From assembly GCA_036674765.1 (NCBI GenBank), contig JARVKI010000022.1:124001-188000 (forward strand): a stretch of 64,000 bases of DNA, written 5' to 3'. Positions 22,590-34,747 of this stretch are shown piece after piece (positions within the stretch are counted from its first letter, which is position 1; each line of letters begins with the position of its first letter). The DNA comes from Seiridium cupressi. Its lineage: Eukaryota > Ascomycota > Sordariomycetes > Amphisphaeriales > Sporocadaceae. The translations under genes were made by a program, and so were the position numbers. A model generated the notes under the pieces. The model did no database searches. It was not told the origin of the DNA and saw nothing but the letters and a program-made list of their open reading frames with translations.

Positions 22590-25058
22590 ATGGGTACATC
22601 CGACCGGACCACCGACTTATCGCTCGATGATGGACCATCGAAGAAATCGCTCTTCTCTCTGCTCTCATCACCGCTGCGCTCCCGGACGCGCAATCGCAAT
22701 CTCGCCGAGTTCTATGTGCGAGTAGACAACCCCCATCGCCAGTACTCTGCTGGCGATCATGTCACCGGCTCCGTCATTGTGTCTTCCATCAAGCCCATTC
22801 GTGTCACTCATCTTACTGTTTACCTCCATGGCTACGTCCGCGTCTTCAAGAATGCAGCCCAAGTGAATGCTAGCAACCCTGCCATCGCCCTCACTGGAGG
22901 GGCCGGTAACTTTCGCTATTTTGGCAACGGGCACGCGCAGCTGTTCCAAGATGAGCAGGTCTTGTGCGGTGAGGGAAGATTAGACCCCAGGCGATGGGAG
23001 TTCAATTTCGACTTGTTGTTCCCGGCCGAAGGTCTGCCTAGCAGTATCGATGTAGGAATACCCGCACTCTCCCCCGATCTTTAGTCGGAGGTGTTTATCT
23101 TGCTTACGGTGGACATGCAGTTCGAGCGAGGTACCATCGCGTATGTGATCACAGCAACCCTCACTCGTCCGACATCGATAGCCCCGACGACTAGCGCCGA
23201 CAGGAAGATCTCGCTGGTGGAAAAGGTTGACGTCGGGCTAGTGCCTCTACCAAGGGAAAGGAAAGTTACCATGCATGCTATGCATAAGCGACAGAGGAGG
23301 AAAAAGCCGACGGTGACAAACACAACACCACCCCGGAGCACAATCGATCTGCACGAGCCTGCATCCGACCTGGACTCGACAAGAGTGCACGAGAACTCGA
23401 ACGGGAGCTCAGTCAACCTCGACGAGTCGAACCGGCCTCGGCCAGACGATCATCTGCCTCGGAGCCCGATTCATAGCGATATACAGAGCGAAGTCAGCGG
23501 CGGTAGTGCAGCGAGCCACAACAGTAGCAGCGTAAGGGGCCCCGACGGTAGTGGGGGCTCCAGTGGAAGCAAGCTATCCACAGGAGCTACAGAGGACCGG
23601 GAGATCACGGCGACTGTTGAACTACTAAAGGGCGGGTGCATGCCAGGAGACCTGGTGCCCGTTCGAATACGGGTCGATCACAACCGTCGCATGAAGAGCC
23701 TGCATGGAATCATAGTGACGTTCTATCGGCAAGGAAGGGTGGACTACGCGCCTCCGGCCTCACTTTTCACGAATCTTTCGAAGGAGGATGCTCGAAAGCT
23801 GGAGCGCGAGGAATTCTATCCAAAGTCAAAAACTGGACTGGGCGGTTTATCGTTGTCCGCCGCAGGATCCTGCAGCGTATTCCGAAAGGATCTGTCGCAG
23901 GCTGTGGCACCGCTGATCATCGACCCTAGAACACTCTCTGCAAATATAACAACCTCGGTAAGGGTCCCAGAGGACGTTTTCCCGAGCATCAAAGGGGTTC
24001 CTGGAGGGTTGATCACCTTTAAATACCACGTCGAGGTGGTTGTTGATCTAGGCGGAAGACTTGGCGGCCAGTCTCAGGGAACTTCGCAGCAACCAGGCAG
24101 AATGGGACCTATATCGGTCTCGGGGAATGTTCCTGCACCAGGCGGGGGCTCTTATGATAGACAACTAAGCCGGCTGGCAAATTGGAATGGCTCAATCGTC
24201 GATACAGATCACCTGCGACGGGAAAAGGGTGTGATATCGGTCTCGTTCGAGGTGGTTGTCGGGAACTTGGACACAAATAGGTCTCGTTCAAAAGCTGTTG
24301 CACGGCCTACACTCACCTTGCAACCGCCTTCTGATCCGGGGTACCCAGTGGAACCGAACGAGGCGGGTTGCAATTACCAAGACAATTATGACGAAGGCGG
24401 CGATTATGATGAAACGGCAACTCCATATACTCCTTACGATCAATCGCGGACTTACTTCCCGTCGGACGTCTCTTCTCAAGCACCACACTATGACTCTCAC
24501 GGGCACGAGGGGCAGGCACCGGTCTATGTTCCACCGCCTCAAGTCCCGGACCAGAGCGGGTTGACAGAGAAGGAACATATTCGACAGGCTGAGCTGCGCT
24601 TGCTGCCCAGTCAGCCGACAATCGAGCTGGGTGAATCAGCTGCCGGCCCATCACAGCCTTCAGTGCCCTCCGGTCGACAATTCTCTGGCTCTGTAACAAC
24701 GCCAGCGAATGCCACAGACGACGCTGGCGAGGGACCATCCGCACCATCTCTCACAGACTTATCAACGGCGGCAGCGCATTCAAATCCGGCAGATGACAAA
24801 CAAGAGCTTGAGCGAAGGCGCCTTCTCGCAGAAGCGAGCGCACCGCCCGAAGTTCCAGAGGATTTCGAAACGGGTGGTCCATCCGCCCCACCATTAGACG
24901 CGGCCGGGCCATCAGTAAGTCATGAGCCTTCTGCGCCACTGCTAGACGAGCATGATGCGTATGGGTCACATGATCCTTTCGAGAGTATTGCCGGCCCTTC
25001 GACGGCCAGAAGTCCACATGGGCATGAGGCAGAGCATCTGCCAAAGTATGAGCGATGA
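22590..25058 (+). CDS. palF: PalF/Rim8 pH-signalling arrestin
   Basis: Exons at 22590-23051 and 23121-25058 give 799 residues. The 69 bp intron (GTAGGA...CAG) is in phase 0, and splicing creates GLPSSIDFERGTIAYVITATLTRPTS without a gap. The N-terminal arrestin domain starts with FYVRVDNPHRQYSAGD and contains the ITHLTVYLHGYVRVFKN and YFGNG...LFQDE patterns I associate with fungal PalF. The C-terminal arrestin domain begins at about residue 325 (EITATVELLKGGCMPGDLVPVRI). The rest is a disordered, Pro/Ser-rich tail. PalF binds the PalH sensor and, once ubiquitinated, recruits ESCRT components that lead to PacC cleavage at alkaline pH. Other alpha-arrestins are possible but fit less well. Confidence 0.88.
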
Positions 25059-26001
25059 TCATGTTTTCCCTGGGTGTTTGTACATAAATTTTCACGGCCG
25101 TGGTAGCATTACTTAGCCTTCTGTATTGGCCAATTGGCCGAAAGCTGTGAATACAATCCTTGACCTGTTCTTGATGGGTCCAAAATTTCCTGTTACATAA
25201 CTCAGCATACAAAACCTCTGGTCGACCGTGAATGAAATGTCAATCTCGGGATATATACTCGCGTATTCGATTCAATGGTTTGGTGTCGATGGGGGTGATA
25301 TTTCCGATCAACTTGGCGCCGTGTACATGATCTGTGCGTGCCGGTCCATACAAGCTATGTGTGAATGTCATCCTGTAAGCTTTACAGTTTGATCCTTGAG
25401 AAAGTTGATTGGGCTTGTTCTTCGGCAGCATGGTAAGCGCATCTTAACGGTAACAGATGAATCTGTCTAGGAAGATCTCTATGCTTGTTTTACCCAAGTT
25501 GTAGGGAGGAACGCATGAGCTATTGTTGCTCCCGCGAAGCTGGGGATTGTGCTCAAATATTCCCATCTGTGTAGGCAAGAGATTGATACTCACCAACGCT
25601 TGGGAAAAGTCGTGCGGCCAACTCTTGCCTAGATTCAAACTCATATCCTGGAAAATGGTAGACACCGACTAAACTCCGTGAAGATGCTTGAAGCAGTAGA
25701 TACGCGTTGCTAGTTTTGGGCTAGACAAAGAGCCTTCAACCCTTGTGCTATTTTTGGAGAATTGTTTTATAAGAGCTCTCTTCGTAGAGCAGCCAAGGTG
25801 CCAATGTCTCCATCACTAGACCATTGTCATCCAGTGCCTCATAAACAATGCCTTTGTCAGTTCAGAACTATACTTCCACAGACAAAAGACTCGATGCTTT
25901 ACATGTGTACTTAATAGACTGGGACGTGCTGATACGATAGCAACAGAGGGCCTTGATACTTTTTTTGTCCTTTCCGATCTGGATCCTACCCATCACAGAT
26001 C
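25059..26001. other. Intergenic region
   Basis: No supported gene; short frames on both strands lack domains. Confidence 0.5.
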
Positions 26002-26934
26002 ATGGACAATATTTTTTCCACATTTGTAGGGCACCCCGTATCCGTAGAGGAAGGAGAGGTGTTCCCCTGGACGCCGGACACAGCCCCTGGCGTGGATCCG
26101 GCCCAGTCACTGGAGTTTCTACGTCCGGCGGGCCCGCCACCGGCCGGGTCGGTGCTGGCTCCTCAGCTGAGCCAGAAGCTCACTCAGCCGTACGAGCGGC
26201 CGGCGGTGACGCAAAAGCGCACGTTTGAGACGCTGCTTCCGCTGCCGGCTCTCGATGAGCTGGAAGACTGCGAGGAGCGGCCAGCCAAAAGGCGTCGGAT
26301 CATCGAGAATCCATCTCAGTTTCGGGACATAGTGCCGTATTTCGCAACGGGCCACGACTCGGATGGCAATATGGTCAAAATTGAGGCGCCCTGTCCTGTG
26401 TGCGGCTGCCTCTTGGAACTGCCAAGCACGGTGATGCCCACGCAGTATGCGGACCTGGAAGTCGAGCCGCTCGTCGTCCTCCCCTGCGGTCATCTGTTTG
26501 GCTTCCATTGCCTTTCTACCTACCTGGAGTACAAGGACGAGATGATTGCTGACGATCGACTGTACAACCCCTACGTGGAGCCCATGTGCCGAGACTGCCC
26601 ATTGTGTCGGTTCCGCCTCGTTCACGGGCACGAGGGCTGCAATCATAACATTGAGTTCGGGCCGTACGAGCCACAGTGCCCTCGGGCGGAGCAGCTCCCT
26701 TTGACGATACTCGAGGGTGGGTTTGTAGACGATGTATGTCGCTCGTGTATACTTGGGGATACTAGGGCTGAGATTGAGGACTTCTGCCAAAGTATAGTAC
26801 CGGACATGGGCAAGCGGCGGTATCGCAATGCTGAAGTCCTCGGCCCGGACCACGTCGATTCAATAAGGTCGAATTTGATTCAGGTAATTTGGAATATAGT
26901 TCAGTGGCAGTCGAGTGGTGTTCTTGATTGGTGA
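26002..26934 (+). CDS. RING-like zinc-binding protein, function unknown
   Basis: A single 310-residue frame. Residues 1-85 are Pro-rich with an acidic EDCEERP stretch, then a basic KRRR cluster (possible nuclear signal). From about residue 132 a RING-like pattern appears: CPVC, a 32-residue spacer, then LPCGHLFGFHCL and later CRDCPLC. In a classical RING the second part reads CxHxxCxxC; here the sixth position is Gly, so one zinc ligand appears missing. A second Cys-containing segment near residue 250 (CRSC) may contribute. The protein could be an E3 ligase or a degenerate RING scaffold. I do not recognise a named homologue. Strong codon bias against stops on the opposite strand produces a long shadow frame. 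Confidence 0.75.
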   Translation: MDNIFSTFVGHPVSVEEGEVFPWTPDTAPGVDPAQSLEFLRPAGPPPAGSVLAPQLSQKLTQPYERPAVTQKRTFETLLPLPALDELEDCEERPAKRRRIIENPSQFRDIVPYFATGHDSDGNMVKIEAPCPVCGCLLELPSTVMPTQYADLEVEPLVVLPCGHLFGFHCLSTYLEYKDEMIADDRLYNPYVEPMCRDCPLCRFRLVHGHEGCNHNIEFGPYEPQCPRAEQLPLTILEGGFVDDVCRSCILGDTRAEIEDFCQSIVPDMGKRRYRNAEVLGPDHVDSIRSNLIQVIWNIVQWQSSGVLDW

Positions 26935-27590
26935 GGAGGATATCAGGCTCTGCATGTCGACGTAACCAACCGGATCCAAGCAGTACCAGGTAAGCAACCG
27001 CAGCATAGCACATGTGAACCTTGGCTCATAGGGACTCACAACTGGGCTATCGGATGAAAAGGCTTCTCGACAAATGTCAACAGCACAAGACATCTCTCCT
27101 CCAAGACTCTGTATACTAAAAACAGCCTTCAACTAAACATACTCGAGTCTGGACTTGTTCGATCGGGAAATGACCTACGGACACTTTCTACCATATACTC
27201 CGTTCGTTTTCGAGATTACCCTGCTCTGTGGTTGTGTTAGATTGAAGTGATATATCTAATTTGATTTTATTGGGAATTCATCAAGGCTTGTACACAATCA
27301 GACGAGGCCTTTTGATTGACGAAGAAGCACTACGAAAAGAGAGGGCGAGATGGGAAGATTGGAGTAATACTTTTTTAATAAAAATTTAGGAAAAAGAATT
27401 TAAAAAAATCAATTAGTCAACGAGTCAAACTGTTACACAGGGATACTGAATATTTGCGATGCCTTATGACAGCTTTGCAAGTTATATTTGTACAAGCTTT
27501 GTATACACATATGCTGATCTAATGCCAAGACCAAGTTATTGTACAGATGGAGAGAGTACATGCTAGGTGCCTGAGAGCTAGTATCTAGGC
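26935..27590. other. Intergenic region between convergent genes
   Basis: About 650 bp between two 3' ends. It turns markedly AT-rich at about 27240-27420. No gene is seen. Confidence 0.5.
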
Positions 27591-28867
27591 CTATTTGCTC
27601 TTCTTGTCTCTCCGCTTTCCGTGGTTTCGTACACGAGGAACTACCACCCACTTGTTGGGGTGATTCTTGGGGCGAGTCTTGAAACCACCCTTGGCCTGTG
27701 AAAGATATATTAGAGAAAGCCAATCGACACAATAGATGGGCAGAAAGGATGCATACCGGTGTTCGCCCCCATGGACTGACGGGATGCCTGTTACTCTTTG
27801 ACTTACCACGGCCACCGCCGTGAGGGTGGTCGACTGAGAACCATCAGTAAATCACACAAGTACATTGTTGGAGAAGATAACTTACCCTTGTTCATGGCAA
27901 CACCACGAACAGTAGGTCGGATGTTCAGCCATCTGCTTCTTCCTGCTTTACCAAGTTGGCGGTACTGGTGATGCACGTTACTGGCCACACCGATGGTAGC
28001 GCATGCATCCTTGCTGCATTTTCTCACTTCACCACTCTGCAGTCGAACCGTGACGTATTTTCCGGTCACAACCTTGACACCATCGTCTCGTGTCTCCTCA
28101 TCCTTGGCCTCCACCACGGCGAAGGTTCCTGCGCTCCGGCAAAATACTGCGCCACCTTTCGGATGTGAGCCGACGTTGAAGATAGGAGTTCCGACGGGAA
28201 TGAGATGAAGTGGCAGGCAGTTTCCTCGATGGGCCGTCTTGGCGGCCAGAATACCAGGATCAATGACACCGCCCATGCTGTCGAGAAGGTCTTGGGGAAT
28301 ACCCGATCGGTAGCTCTGCACAATATCACCAGCTCTGGTACCGTCGGGCGAGATGATGTACGACTTTTCGCCGGTGGCCTGGTCCGTCAACAGAGCAATG
28401 TGTGAGCTGCGGTTCGGATCGTATTCGATGCGTTCGACGAGTTGGGGCCCTGCATTCCACCGACGGAAATCTATGGTTCGTATCCTCCGCTTCGCGCCAC
28501 CTCCACGATGCCTGACAGTGATTTTGCCATGGTTGTTTCTACCACCCTTTCCCATGCCCTTCTTGGGGAAAGTCAATGGCAAGAATGGCCGGCCCTTCCA
28601 TAGATGGTCGTTGATGGGACGCTTGAGATGCCTGAGACCGGGAGTTCGAGGCTTGTATGTGCGAAGAATGAGGGTCGACTGCTGGCCCTGTGCGCCCTGA
28701 GGTTTTGCGGCCGGCTTGCTGCTCGGACTCGGAACAGTGGTCGTGACGGGTTCTATAGTCGCCTGGACCGTCGCATAGCTCCTCAGGAGAGCGGCGGCGG
28801 GAGAGCGTCTGGAGCTTGCCAACGCCCTCTGGGAGGATGTTGTGAATAACCGTGGTTGCAGCATCAT
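27591..28867 (-). CDS. rml2: Mitochondrial large ribosomal subunit protein uL2m
   Basis: Exons are inferred at 28867-27886, 27833-27757 and 27695-27591, giving 387 residues. Introns have GTAAGT and GTATGC donors. An Arg/Ser-rich presequence is followed by the L2 pattern: [27 protein letters not shown] and, near the C-terminus, [14 protein letters not shown], which holds the conserved His of the peptidyl-transferase region. The last exon ends in a basic tail (KRRDKKSK). Three in-frame ATGs at 28891, 28867 and 28864 are possible starts; 28867 begins a typical presequence. The product is a core component of the mitochondrial 54S subunit. The final two exons are short, as is common near fungal 3' ends. 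Confidence 0.95.
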
Positions 28868-28891
28868 GACATGGCAGCCGTAGCTTTGCAT

Positions 28892-30868
28892 TGACGGTCA
28901 ACAATGCAAGAAATCCGCAATTGTCGAGCTCGAGAACAAACACCGAGCCTCGTCGTCGTACGGGGATCGCAAGATGCCTGCAATGGAGAAATTGTAGCTT
29001 CAAAAAGGAGCTAAAGTTGTTCCAGCACCGAATTGAATTACCCACGCGTGCCATGGTCTGAATCTGGCACTAGCCTAGTTAGTATGCAGCTCATTATGTG
29101 CATCACAATGTAGGGTCGTACTGCGGCCGAGGATGTGCCAGCTGATGGCTGGGCTGTCCACAGCTGGTGGAGCCGGGAGCTTGGGAGATCTGCAAATTTC
29201 ATAGCGGCTAGCTTTGGCGCGGCCCGACCAAGGTTCCAAAGCTTCTCTCCGACGCCTCGTCTAAAGATGGAAAGCGGCTGAGAATCCATGCTTGAAACCA
29301 GGCGCGACTGTCGAAAAGTCGCACATGTGGTTACTACGCGCTCAATATAAAATCCCGCCGTGTCCTAGACATGCAGGAATAGCTTTAAACTCGAGCATGA
29401 GAACAGCTCAACTGCCCGGGTGATCCTCTACGGTAACCAGGCAACAAACAACACAATACCACATGCACTGTGGCAATTCATCATAGCCAAAGATTATATT
29501 CATTGCTGCAAGCCCGCGTACTGTTGGGGACATTAGGGTGCTGGCTCTCTGTCCGATTCCACGGCCGCGGCAACCAGCCACAGGCACGTCAAAGCCAGAT
29601 GCGGATGACGGAAGGCCGGGAATTTTTTGCAGGCAGGACCGCGACGGGCCAATGAACTAGTGGTTGCCCCGCGGTTGCCAGTGTTGACTGCAGGAGAAAG
29701 TGGGCCGCTCACGTTTCCAGGGAGGAACGGGCTCGGACAGGGCTAGCTTCAATCGCGTCTGCTGCTGTTCTGCCCGGGCCAACACCGCACTTGTAACGAG
29801 GTACATAGATTTATGATCTGCCGCTCCCAGTGTCGCGATCTCTCCAACATCTGCTCTTTGCAAGACAAACCTCACTCCTCCCGCCTGGTATTTCTGCCTA
29901 GCTATTCTTCTCTTTCTCCTCCAGTCTGCCCTGGTGGGAAGATCCTTCAGCGCCTTTCCAGACAAACCCCCCCAATTGTCGGAAGCTCCAGACTGTTTAT
30001 TTGCACAGGCAAGTTCAGCAGCAGCAGCAGCAGCAGCAGTACCAGCATCACCAGAAGTCACGCCCTGTCGCGGTCCATCCTACCTCTCCACCTAATCTAC
30101 CATCGGCCAACGCGATCTGAGACATCTGGTCACAGTCGTCACAGAAGTCAATCGGTACCTCGCCCAGCCCGGGATCCACCAATTGCTCAAAAGGGGAGAA
30201 GGCGCCCAGCTGTGTTCGCGCTAATCAGCCCGTGTACACACGTCAGGTAGGTTGCTGACCTTGTTTCTTATGTTCAGTCTGATTTGCGTACCCGCAACAC
30301 AGCGCGCTACGCCCTTCTTTCGCTACCCACCACCAAACATTGCACACCTTGCTCTTGAAAACACTCCTGCATCTCCCCATAAACAATCTACTCCTTCCAC
30401 AACATCCGCTTTCTCTCATTCCTTCACCTTGACCAACCTCACCAGCCGTCGGCCATCTTCAGGCCTCTTCGATTCCCTGCCACGCGCCTCGAGAACGACC
30501 GCGGTAGCTGACGCCTTCACGTACCAGCTTGTTGATATCAGACAAGTGCCTCAGCCGCGAGCCATTGCAATATCATAGAGGTAGGCAATTGGCTTTCTAC
30601 CGTGTTCCACTCAACTTTGTCAACATTGCCTGCTCAAATTGGGCTCGCGTGCGCTCCTATATCTCGAGTTTTCTTTCCCTACCCAATGTGCTGCAAGACT
30701 TGGAGCGTGTTGGAGCCTCTGCAGCTGCCCGCCCCACGCCTCCATCCAAACACAGCCCTAAACATACCATCCATATACAGCCAGGATATCCAGCTAACAG
30801 CTCAACTCTTTAGTATAACTTGATACACGACTTGAGCCTCTTTACTACAGAGTTCACTCATCAGCAAT
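28892..30868. promoter_or_regulatory. Divergent upstream region of uL2m and cyclin B
   Basis: About 2 kb between two divergent starts. It contains CT-rich and AGC-rich sequence with a (CAG)8 tract at 30016-30039 and several short open frames, as in long fungal 5' leaders. No protein gene is supported. Confidence 0.5.
30016..30039. repeat. (CAG)8 trinucleotide repeat
   Basis: Eight perfect CAG units, 830 bp upstream of the cyclin B ATG. Possibly in its leader. Confidence 0.9.
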
Positions 30869-32573
30869 ATGCCTCCCGTAAGTTGCACCTGCCATATTTG
30901 ACGCGCTGCAACTTCGCGATTCCCGGTCCCAGCCTCCACTGCTCCATCATGACACTCCCACGTGTCGCGTCTGAGATCGCGTACTGACTGCTTCCGTGAA
31001 GGGACGCCCTGCCAGACGCCTCGTCACGAACGAGAATGATGAGAATAGCAGTTCTACGCGTATGACGCGTGCCAAAGCCGCCGCGCTTGACGTCGATGTC
31101 CTAGCCCAACCCGCCAAGCAGTCCCTTCAGTCCAAGAAGTCCACAGTCAGTGCCACAGCTACCACAAATGGCAGAAAACGTGCCGCATTAGGCGATGTCA
31201 CCAATGCAGGGAAGGTGGAGGTGGCCGAGGGCAAGAAGCCGCTTGCCACCAAGACCGGCCTTGTCTCCAAGGCTGCCCAACCCACTGGCGTCCAGAAGGC
31301 ACACACCCGCACCAACACAACAAGAGCAGCCCTCGCAAGCAAGGATGCGAAGAAGCCTGAAGTCAAAAGGACCGGATCCGGACTTGGTGCTATTGGCGCC
31401 GCTTCTCAGAAGAGGAAGGTTGCTTCGGCAACAGTCAAGCAGGACGTGATCGTAGAGGAGGGTGAGCCGGTCCGCAAGAAGGTCCACACTCTGGAGAGCG
31501 AGACGAATGTTCGGGCCACCTCCAAGCTCGTCAAGCTAGAAGAAGTTTCTGAGAAGGAATCCTACGCCGAGCCCATAGAGGAACCCAAGCATGAGTACCC
31601 TGAAGGTGTCAAGGACTTGGACAGTGAGGACCTGGATGATCCCTTGATGGCTGCCGAGTATGCCAACGAGATCTTCGAATATCTGCGTGACCTGGAGTGC
31701 GAATCAGTCCCCAACCCGGAATACATGGCCCACCAAGACGATTTGGAGTGGAAGACGCGTGGCATCCTGATTGATTGGCTGATCGAGGTTCACACGCGGT
31801 TCCATCTCCTGCCCGAGACACTTTTCCTTGCCATCAACATCATCGACCGCTTCTTGTCAGAAAAGGTGGTTCAGCTCGACCGTCTACAGCTCGTCGGCAT
31901 CACTGCCATGTTCATCGCGTCCAAATACGAGGAGGTCTTGTCCCCGCATGTTGCCAACTTTGTACACGTTGCCGATGACGGATTCTCGGAGCAAGAGATC
32001 CTCAGCGCGGAGCGATTTGTCCTCTCGACCCTAGACTTCAACCTCAGCTATCCCAACCCCATGAACTTCCTGCGCCGCATCTCCAAGGCCGACAACTATG
32101 ACATTCAATCACGTACCATTGGCAAGTACTTGATGGAGATCAGCCTTGTTGATCACCGGTTTATGCCCTACCGCTCCAGTCACATTGCTGCCGCTGCTAT
32201 GTACCTTTCGCGCATGATTCTGGACCGTGGCCCTTGGGTAAGCTGCTCACATGTATCTCAACGGAGCAATCTGCTAACATATAGTAGGATGAGACATTGG
32301 CGTACTATGCTGGTTACACCGAGGAGGAGATTGAGCCTGTATTCCTGCTGATGGTGGACTACTTGGCTCGTCCCGTCATTCATGAAGCATTCTACAAGAA
32401 GTATGCCAGCAAGAAGTTCTTGAAGGGTAAGTTTGCCTCATCACCCTTAACTATGCCCCTTACTGACACTCTCAAAAGCGTCACTGCTTACTCGGCAATG
32501 GGCCAAGAGATGTGCTCCCGAGTTGGGCATCATGGATACTAAGCTTTCCCTGGATGAGCTCGAGTCCTCATGA
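30869..32573 (+). CDS. nimE: B-type mitotic cyclin
   Basis: Four exons are inferred at 30869-30877, 31002-32237, 32288-32426 and 32479-32573, giving 492 residues. The first exon holds only MPP; its GTAAGT donor and a TGACTG branch near the acceptor support it. A destruction box RAALGDVTN (63-71) matches RxxLxxxxN exactly. Lys/Ala-rich disordered sequence follows. The cyclin core begins at about 220 and holds RGILIDWLIEVH (about 255-266), followed by LFLAINIIDRFLS and the second cyclin fold. The last exon restores SLLTRQWAKR, ending LDELESS. The product activates Cdk1 for G2/M and is degraded by the APC/C. Named by homology to Aspergillus nimE and fission yeast cdc13. Two ACGCGT words lie in exon 2. 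Confidence 0.94.
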
Positions 32574-34747
32574 GGTGCTGAATTCGTTTCACCCTAACAT
32601 AAGCATACCCCATTGCGATGGTACCTTTATCAAGTGTTCTCTCGACCCTCAGGATACCCGAAGGGCCCTTGGATGGCCCTCACGATAATCATTGTTCATG
32701 ACGTTATAGATCCACGAGTCTCATACCTCACCCCCATCGGTTCGTCCCTGTCTCTGGGGACTGCCGCTCTGTCAAGTTCTCAAGTAGTCTGTGGCTACAC
32801 CATTTTTGCATCTCTATTATTTCAGTTGGCCTGCAACATTTTGCCATCTTTCGATGAGCATGGCGTCTCGGCACAGGCGTCTAGGCGTACATGGAAGGGG
32901 GCGTTGTCGTGTCTTGTTTATCAACATGGATCTCTCGCAGCTTGTGGCTCCAGAGGTTTAGGGACTCGCCGTTCCTTCTGGTTTTTTATCCGGCGCGACT
33001 GCATTCAAGACTGGATGTGGGGCTGCTTATGCCCACATTCAGATTGCCTTTGCTGAGCTTCTGTGGAAGGAAAGCCTGGTATCATGGATGGATAGGCGCG
33101 GATTAAGCTCAAGGTACCTTTGATTCAAAGGCTGAACGAGGGTAGGCGTCGATGTTGTACATACAGTGCTGGATGTGTCGGATTAGAATATTTACGGACC
33201 ATGGCTGGGGAATAAAAATTTCTGCATGCGCTGAAGATCCATACTGCCCAAGTGACCATCTTGTCTTCATGTGGAGTTTTTCCTGTACGTGGATGCAGTC
33301 TCCCTGACACTACCAGCCTCTTGCGATAGATATTCCTGTTCTGTCTGCCTACCGCCGGCAAGCAAGCAAGCAAGCAAGCAAAGCGGTCCTGGCTTGAGGG
33401 TGACAGTTGAAGTCCTACGGTATAGCTTGGAGGATTATATAATTTTACCACGTGGAATCTGAAGCCGATGTGCCGCAGCATCAGCTCATTTACTTAGATC
33501 TACTTGTTCTGCAGACTTGCGCATCAGAACAACACGTTCGGTCAGTGTCGAGTTGCCTATACGGAGATGCTATCTAGAAGGCCTCAGCGTTCTATATGTT
33601 ACAATTACCAGGGGGCAGCGTGAGGCTGTGACTCTTCCCTAACCTCTGACTAGCTAGTCACCGCCTGCTCATCCCCGACGTAGCCCATGTTACTACATTT
33701 TTCGAACGGGTTCGTGCGCCGTGTTCCTCAATTGCGGTCGCCACACAATTGTTCAGGAGGTGATTGCCCAGTCAGGTTACACATACATCATGGCTCAAAC
33801 ACTAAGATTGGTGGTAACTTGGGCGGCATTTGCTTTCCGCTATCAAGCTCACACTAACACGGCAGTAGTTGCACAAGTGTTTCCATCCTTCTGCCTCATT
33901 GTACGAAAACTCATCGCTGAAGTTTGAAAGCCTCTGACCAGTAAGCAGAAAATGTTCTTTCGAGAATGACATACAGGGAAGAAGGAGAGGGGTAAAGCAG
34001 GCAGGCATCATTGATCGCGCCGCGTGGGTGTAGTTTTTCTAATGGGAACGATTTCATACAATATAAGTAAACCATAAATCCTAACATGAAATGTAGAATA
34101 ATATAAGAAGTTAGAAGTAATGAATCATCATTACGCTCTTGCTTTATCAAGATGTCAGGTAGAAGGGTATGTTATTACATGATTACATCTTCATTCGAGA
34201 CCGATAATAAAAGGGCGGTCTCCGTGCCCCCTCGCACATCTGCTTGGTCGCCGATCTCTATACTAGGCCGGGCTGTAGTGTTCTGATATCAAGCAAAACG
34301 GCAAAAGATATATAATTCAGGGCATTCTAACACTTTCCCAAGGTTGCCCATCAAGATGTCAATTTCATCAAATTCATTTACAGCACTGATTACTAGGACT
34401 TCATGTGAAATCCCAGCATTGTTTCTCACGTCGTGCCGTGGACTATAAAGTAGCAATCGGGGAAATTTGACTGCTCCGTTGCGAATATCTTTACATTCGA
34501 TCGGTGTCTTCGTAACTTCTATAGCAACCACCTCTGCTACCAGGTGCTCTCAATGAAGGGATGCCTCGTTTCACATCACACTACATTGACCAATACAAGC
34601 CTAGAAATCACGATTGGTTAGAGCCACATGCAATCTATGTCTGATCTTGATGACCGCGATGATCTTGGGCTACCAACACATTCTTGATCTCGAGTCGAAT
34701 ATGCTCAACTTGACTTGCTGTCAATAGTTTTTCCAGCAGCTGGATTA
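32574..34747. other. 2.2 kb gap between convergent 3' ends
   Basis: No protein gene is supported despite the length. A (GCAA)n repeat lies at 33358-33382. A 147-codon frame at 32613-33056 lacks domains. Neither flanking gene needs a promoter here. Confidence 0.5.
33358..33382. repeat. (GCAA)n tetranucleotide repeat
   Basis: Six tandem GCAA units, non-coding. Confidence 0.85.

Noticed and set aside
26119..26853. 244-codon minus-strand frame
   Set aside because: Exact antisense shadow of the RING-like gene caused by its GC-rich codon bias.
32613..33056. 147-codon open frame after cyclin B
   Set aside because: High Cys, Trp and Arg content typical of spurious translation of 3' UTR.
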